The position numbers and the translations under genes were made by a program. Shown one piece after another: positions 61,047 to 64,000 of a stretch of 64,000 nt of DNA. Source of the DNA: Sinimarinibacterium arenosum. Its GTDB lineage: Bacteria; Pseudomonadota; Gammaproteobacteria; Nevskiales; Nevskiaceae. The notes under the pieces were generated by a model. That model made no database searches, was not told the origin of the DNA, and was given only the letters and a program-made list of their open reading frames with translations. The DNA is taken from NCBI RefSeq assembly GCF_005047655.1, contig NZ_SUKF01000009.1:124001-188000 (forward strand), given 5' to 3'. The stretch's first letter is position 1. Each line of letters opens with the position of its first letter.

Positions 61047-62723
61047 ATGGGCAACTTGATTTTTGCGGCCAGTGCGGTCGTTGTTGGTCTCGCCATTCTG
61101 ATGGTTCTGGGGCTGGCTCTTACGCGTCTGTGGCGTCGCGCTTCTCCTGAGCGCGCGATTGTGCGCACCGGTGGGGGGAAGGTCTTCGTCACCATGGAAG
61201 GCGGCTGCTTTCAGATCCCGGTGATCCACGAAATCACCACCGTCAATATGGCCACGATGCGTCTGGACATCGATCGTGCCGGTGAACGCTCGCTTATTAC
61301 CAAGGATCGCATGCGCGTTGATGCGAGCGTGGCCTTCTTCACGCGTGTTATCCGTTCTGCCGAGGGCGTGGCCACGGCCGCCTCATCGCTGGGAAACCGA
61401 ACCGAGGACCCCGAAGCCATTCGTCAGCTTGTGGAATCCAAGTTTGACGACGTGATTCGAGCCGTCGCGATGAGCATGACCCTCGGGGATTTGCTCGACA
61501 AGCGCGACGAGTTCCGTCAGTTGGTACTGGCGGCGGTGAGTGCTGACCTCGAAAAGAACGGACTTGAGCTCGAAGCCGTGTCGGTGACCACGCTCAACCA
61601 GACCGACGTCAAATACTTCAAGGCTGACAACATCTTTGACTCGGAAGGCCTGACGTTGATCACGCGCCAGACTGAGGACCGCCGCAAGGAGCGCAACGAC
61701 ATCACGCAGGAAACCGAGGTTGCGATCGCGCAGCGCAACCTGGAAGCCTCACAGAAGAAATTTACGATTGCGCAGACCGAGGAACAGGCGCGGCTCGAGC
61801 AGGAAGAAAAGGTCGCCAACATGACCGCGGAGCAGGCGGCGCGAGTGCAGGCGGTGAGAGCTGCCCGCGAGCAGGAGGCAAGGTCCGCTGAAATTCTTGC
61901 CCAGCGGGTGGTTCAGGAAGCTGAGATTGAAAGCCAGAAGGTCGTCGACATTGCTGATCAGCAACGCAAGATCGTAATTGCCCAGAAAAGTGAGGAGCAG
62001 TCAGCCGCGCAAGCTAGGGCGGACGAGGCTCGCGCGGAGGCCGTGCGTGCGCAGGAAGGGGTCCTCACCGCCACGGCGGTCGCCCAGGCTAACCGTGCGA
62101 AGCAGATCGCGGTCATTGCAGCGGAGCAAAGCGCCGAACAGGATGCGGTGCAGTTGCGCGTGACGGCGCAGGCTGAGCGCGCCGCGGCGGAGGACCGCGC
62201 AGCAGCAATTATCACGGAAGCCACGGCCCGGGCCGATTCTGCCGAACTCGAAGCACGTGGCAGTCGGGCCAAGGCGCTCGCCGAGGCGGAGGGCCAGCGT
62301 GCCATCAATGACGCCGAGAACTCACTGTCGCCGGCGATCATTTCGCTGCGCCAAACGTTGGCAGCCATCTCGGAACTCCCGGCGATTCTCGAAGCACAGG
62401 CGAAGCCGCTGGAGAAGATCAGCGACTTCAAGGTGGTGTCCTTTGCCGGAGCGGGAATGCCAGGCATCCACGGGGGCGCTGCTGGAGTTGCGCCGGCCGC
62501 AGGCGGCGTGGCGCATCAAGTGATGGATGCGGCGCTTCAGTACAAGCTTCAGAGCCCGATTGTCGACTCCATCCTGAAGCTCACGGGGCTGTCTGACGGA
62601 CAGGGCGGCGTGAATCTGGGGGCCTTGCAGGACTTGGCGCGCGTGGGCGCTCAGGACGCCGCCGTTCCGGCGCCGGAAGCCGAAGTCGGTGCCTCCACAC
62701 CTGCCGCCCAGGCCGAGGCGTAG
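61047..62723 (+). CDS. yqiK: YqiK-like flotillin (SPFH domain)
   Basis: 558 residues. An N-terminal membrane helix (SAVVVGLAILMVLGLALTRL) is followed by an SPFH domain (VRTGGGKVFVTMEGGCFQIP to TDVKYFKADNIFDSEGLT), a long Glu/Ala coiled coil (about 215-420) and a Gly/Ala-rich C-terminal region. Length is close to E. coli YqiK (about 553). Flotillins organise membrane microdomains and envelope stress responses. Strongly supported by its YqiJ neighbour. Confidence 0.92.
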   Translation: MGNLIFAASAVVVGLAILMVLGLALTRLWRRASPERAIVRTGGGKVFVTMEGGCFQIPVIHEITTVNMATMRLDIDRAGERSLITKDRMRVDASVAFFTRVIRSAEGVATAASSLGNRTEDPEAIRQLVESKFDDVIRAVAMSMTLGDLLDKRDEFRQLVLAAVSADLEKNGLELEAVSVTTLNQTDVKYFKADNIFDSEGLTLITRQTEDRRKERNDITQETEVAIAQRNLEASQKKFTIAQTEEQARLEQEEKVANMTAEQAARVQAVRAAREQEARSAEILAQRVVQEAEIESQKVVDIADQQRKIVIAQKSEEQSAAQARADEARAEAVRAQEGVLTATAVAQANRAKQIAVIAAEQSAEQDAVQLRVTAQAERAAAEDRAAAIITEATARADSAELEARGSRAKALAEAEGQRAINDAENSLSPAIISLRQTLAAISELPAILEAQAKPLEKISDFKVVSFAGAGMPGIHGGAAGVAPAAGGVAHQVMDAALQYKLQSPIVDSILKLTGLSDGQGGVNLGALQDLARVGAQDAAVPAPEAEVGASTPAAQAEA

Positions 62724-62744
62724 CCGGCGCCTGTGGAGAGAAGC

Positions 62745-62771
62745 ACCCGGTCGCCATTGGGGCGACCGGGT
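62745..62771 (+). terminator. Hairpin after yqiK
   Basis: ACCCGGTCGCC (62745-62755) pairs perfectly with GGCGACCGGGT (62761-62771). No T-run follows, so it may protect or partially terminate the transcript rather than end it. Confidence 0.55.
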
Positions 62772-62796
62772 CAGTAAGCCCGGACCTGGAGAAGCC

Positions 62797-64000
62797 ATGA
62801 ACGCAGCAGCCTCGCCAAACGCCACGACTCGCCAATTTGAGGATGCGTTGTTGACCATGGATGTGGTTGACCAAATTCGCCACCACCAGGCCGCACTGGC
62901 TGAGATCGCGGCAAACGATGAAACCGCCCTCAAGGCGCGGCTGTCCGCGATCTACAAGTCGCAGGGAATTGATGTCAGTGACGCCGTTCTCCGCGCTGGC
63001 ATCAAGGCGCAGCGCGAGAAACGGTTCATCCACAAGCCCTACACCGGCCCCGCATATTGGCTTGCGCGCGGATGGATCTATCGGGCGACCGTGGCCCTGC
63101 GGTTGGCACGCGCGATTGGAGTCGTGGGGCTTGTCGCGATGGCCATTTGGCTCCCGAGGGAAGCGTGGATCCACTGGCAAATCTCTTCGGCCAACGAGGC
63201 TATTGCTCTCGTGAAGGTTCGGGCAAAGGCCAGCACATTGGCCTATCTGAGCGCAACGGCATCCTTGACCACGGCTGTGTCGGCCGCGGCGTCCGCCCCG
63301 CACCCGGAGTGGCTGTCAGGAGTGAACGATGCGGCGGTGCGACTTGGCCAAGACGCGATATCGTCCGGCCGCGAGTTGGAAACCGCATTGACCGAAGCGA
63401 AACTCCGCCCGGTTACACGCGCCACTGTTCGCGACATCACTCCACTGCGCCACGAGATCGCCCGCCTGGACGCGCGCGCAACTGCATTGGTGACGGCTTC
63501 CGCTGCTTTGAGTGCCGCCGCCGATACGGTCGCTGCATCGGCGTCGGCGTCGACGCGCTTGGAGACTGCAAACGCCACCCTGCTGGCCGGTTCGCTCTCC
63601 CCCGAAATGGACCGCACACGCGAGACGATCTATGCAAGCGGGGTAGAGGGGCTACTCTCCGGACGCACGGCACAGACGCAACATGCGGTTGAACGCCTCG
63701 CCTCGCTGGTGGCCGATTTCGCCGCGCTTGAGCAATTACGCGGACGGGTCGGGGGGCTTTACCAACAAGGCATGAGCACTTCGCCGTCCACGGATGCACG
63801 CAAGCGGTTCGAATCGCTTCACGCCCAGGTGATTGCCTTGCTTACGCCTGAAACGTTCTCTGAGGCACGCGGGGCCATGACGCGCCTTGAGGAGGCGGTC
63901 CACACGCTTTCGCATGAGTTCACCTACCGTGTTGTGAACCGCCCAAATGTTCGATCCGGTGTCTGGCGCCACAACAGCGCCAGCCCGAATGCTCGCAACT
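62797..64000 (+). CDS. DUF6384-like protein, partial at the right edge
   Basis: At least 401 residues from the ATG at 62797 (CTGGAGAAG upstream); the frame is open to the window edge. The N-terminus (FEDALLTMDVVDQIRHHQAA, then RLSAIYKSQGIDVSDAVLRA) and the GVWRHNSASPNARN stretch at the edge match DUF6384, from memory. A single membrane helix lies near residues 105-122, followed by a long helical periplasmic or cytoplasmic part. DUF6384 proteins are found with flotillin clusters; their function is unknown. Confidence 0.78.
   Translation, partial: MNAAASPNATTRQFEDALLTMDVVDQIRHHQAALAEIAANDETALKARLSAIYKSQGIDVSDAVLRAGIKAQREKRFIHKPYTGPAYWLARGWIYRATVALRLARAIGVVGLVAMAIWLPREAWIHWQISSANEAIALVKVRAKASTLAYLSATASLTTAVSAAASAPHPEWLSGVNDAAVRLGQDAISSGRELETALTEAKLRPVTRATVRDITPLRHEIARLDARATALVTASAALSAAADTVAASASASTRLETANATLLAGSLSPEMDRTRETIYASGVEGLLSGRTAQTQHAVERLASLVADFAALEQLRGRVGGLYQQGMSTSPSTDARKRFESLHAQVIALLTPETFSEARGAMTRLEEAVHTLSHEFTYRVVNRPNVRSGVWRHNSASPNARN

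Overview
The window looks like part of a large plasmid or integrative conjugative element from a high-GC gammaproteobacterium, probably Xanthomonadales-like. The lineage is an inference from base composition, the AddAB-like pair of the TIGR03623 type and the two GlyGly-CTERM proteins. There are no rRNA, tRNA, CRISPR or core metabolic genes. The content is accessory: a ParB-like protein, a KfrA-like protein, toxin-antitoxin genes, a complete R64-type thin (type IVb) pilus operon, helicase-nucleases, secreted proteins, one TnpB gene and many small orphan genes.

Layout. 1-5.8 kb: a gene running off the left edge (possibly AcrVA2-like), a RecD2-type helicase, a ParB-like protein and an exported coiled-coil protein. 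5.8-16.3 kb: a module of about 14 genes built around a MoxR/CobS-like AAA ATPase, a DUF3150-like protein and a CobT-like VWA protein. Most of its genes or gene pairs have their own structured 5' leader, and two similar control regions (near 5.9 and 12.0 kb) divide it into two transcription units. 16.7-18.9 kb: small unknown genes. 18.9-20.4 kb (minus strand): a membrane-anchored TraI_2-like HD protein. 20.5-30.3 kb: the pilus operon pilL/tcpQ-like, pilN, pilO2, pilP, pilQ, pilR, two prepilins and pilV. 30.3-39.2 kb: exported proteins, comprising a ten-repeat cysteine-rich protein, a metalloprotease-like protein with a substituted catalytic residue, a lipoprotein, a beta-barrel, a lysyl-endopeptidase-like protease and a lytic transglycosylase. 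39.2-45.3 kb: an AddB/AddA-like helicase-nuclease pair. 45.4-51.3 kb: small genes, a Phd/zeta toxin-antitoxin pair, a lone MbcA/ParS-type antitoxin, a repeat cluster, kfrA-like and an NTPase. 51.6-54.2 kb: a four-gene minus-strand operon of unknown function. 54.6-58.8 kb: small proteins, a TnpB gene, an FtsH-like M41 peptidase without an AAA domain, and a small DUF6471-like protein. 59-64 kb: a coiled-coil protein, YqiJ, a YqiK flotillin and a DUF6384-like protein cut by the right edge.

Three dispersed DNA signals tie the replicon together. The palindrome TTGCGTATACGCAA and close variants occur at 4372, 17206, 28233, 40264 and 42784, and are candidate ParB/KorB-like sites. GTTAGTCACTTAGTGAC-type boxes occur at 2852, 32895, 54968 and 60247. 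A GCGTCTATAGGGG element precedes several genes (20438, 28312, 35349, 45342, 49195, 58979).

The strongest candidate for an undescribed system is the 5.8-16.3 kb AAA/VWA module, because its leaders repeat one architecture: a GC hairpin, then a U-rich-loop hairpin whose 3' arm touches the Shine-Dalgarno sequence. In several copies the arm sequences differ but pairing is kept.
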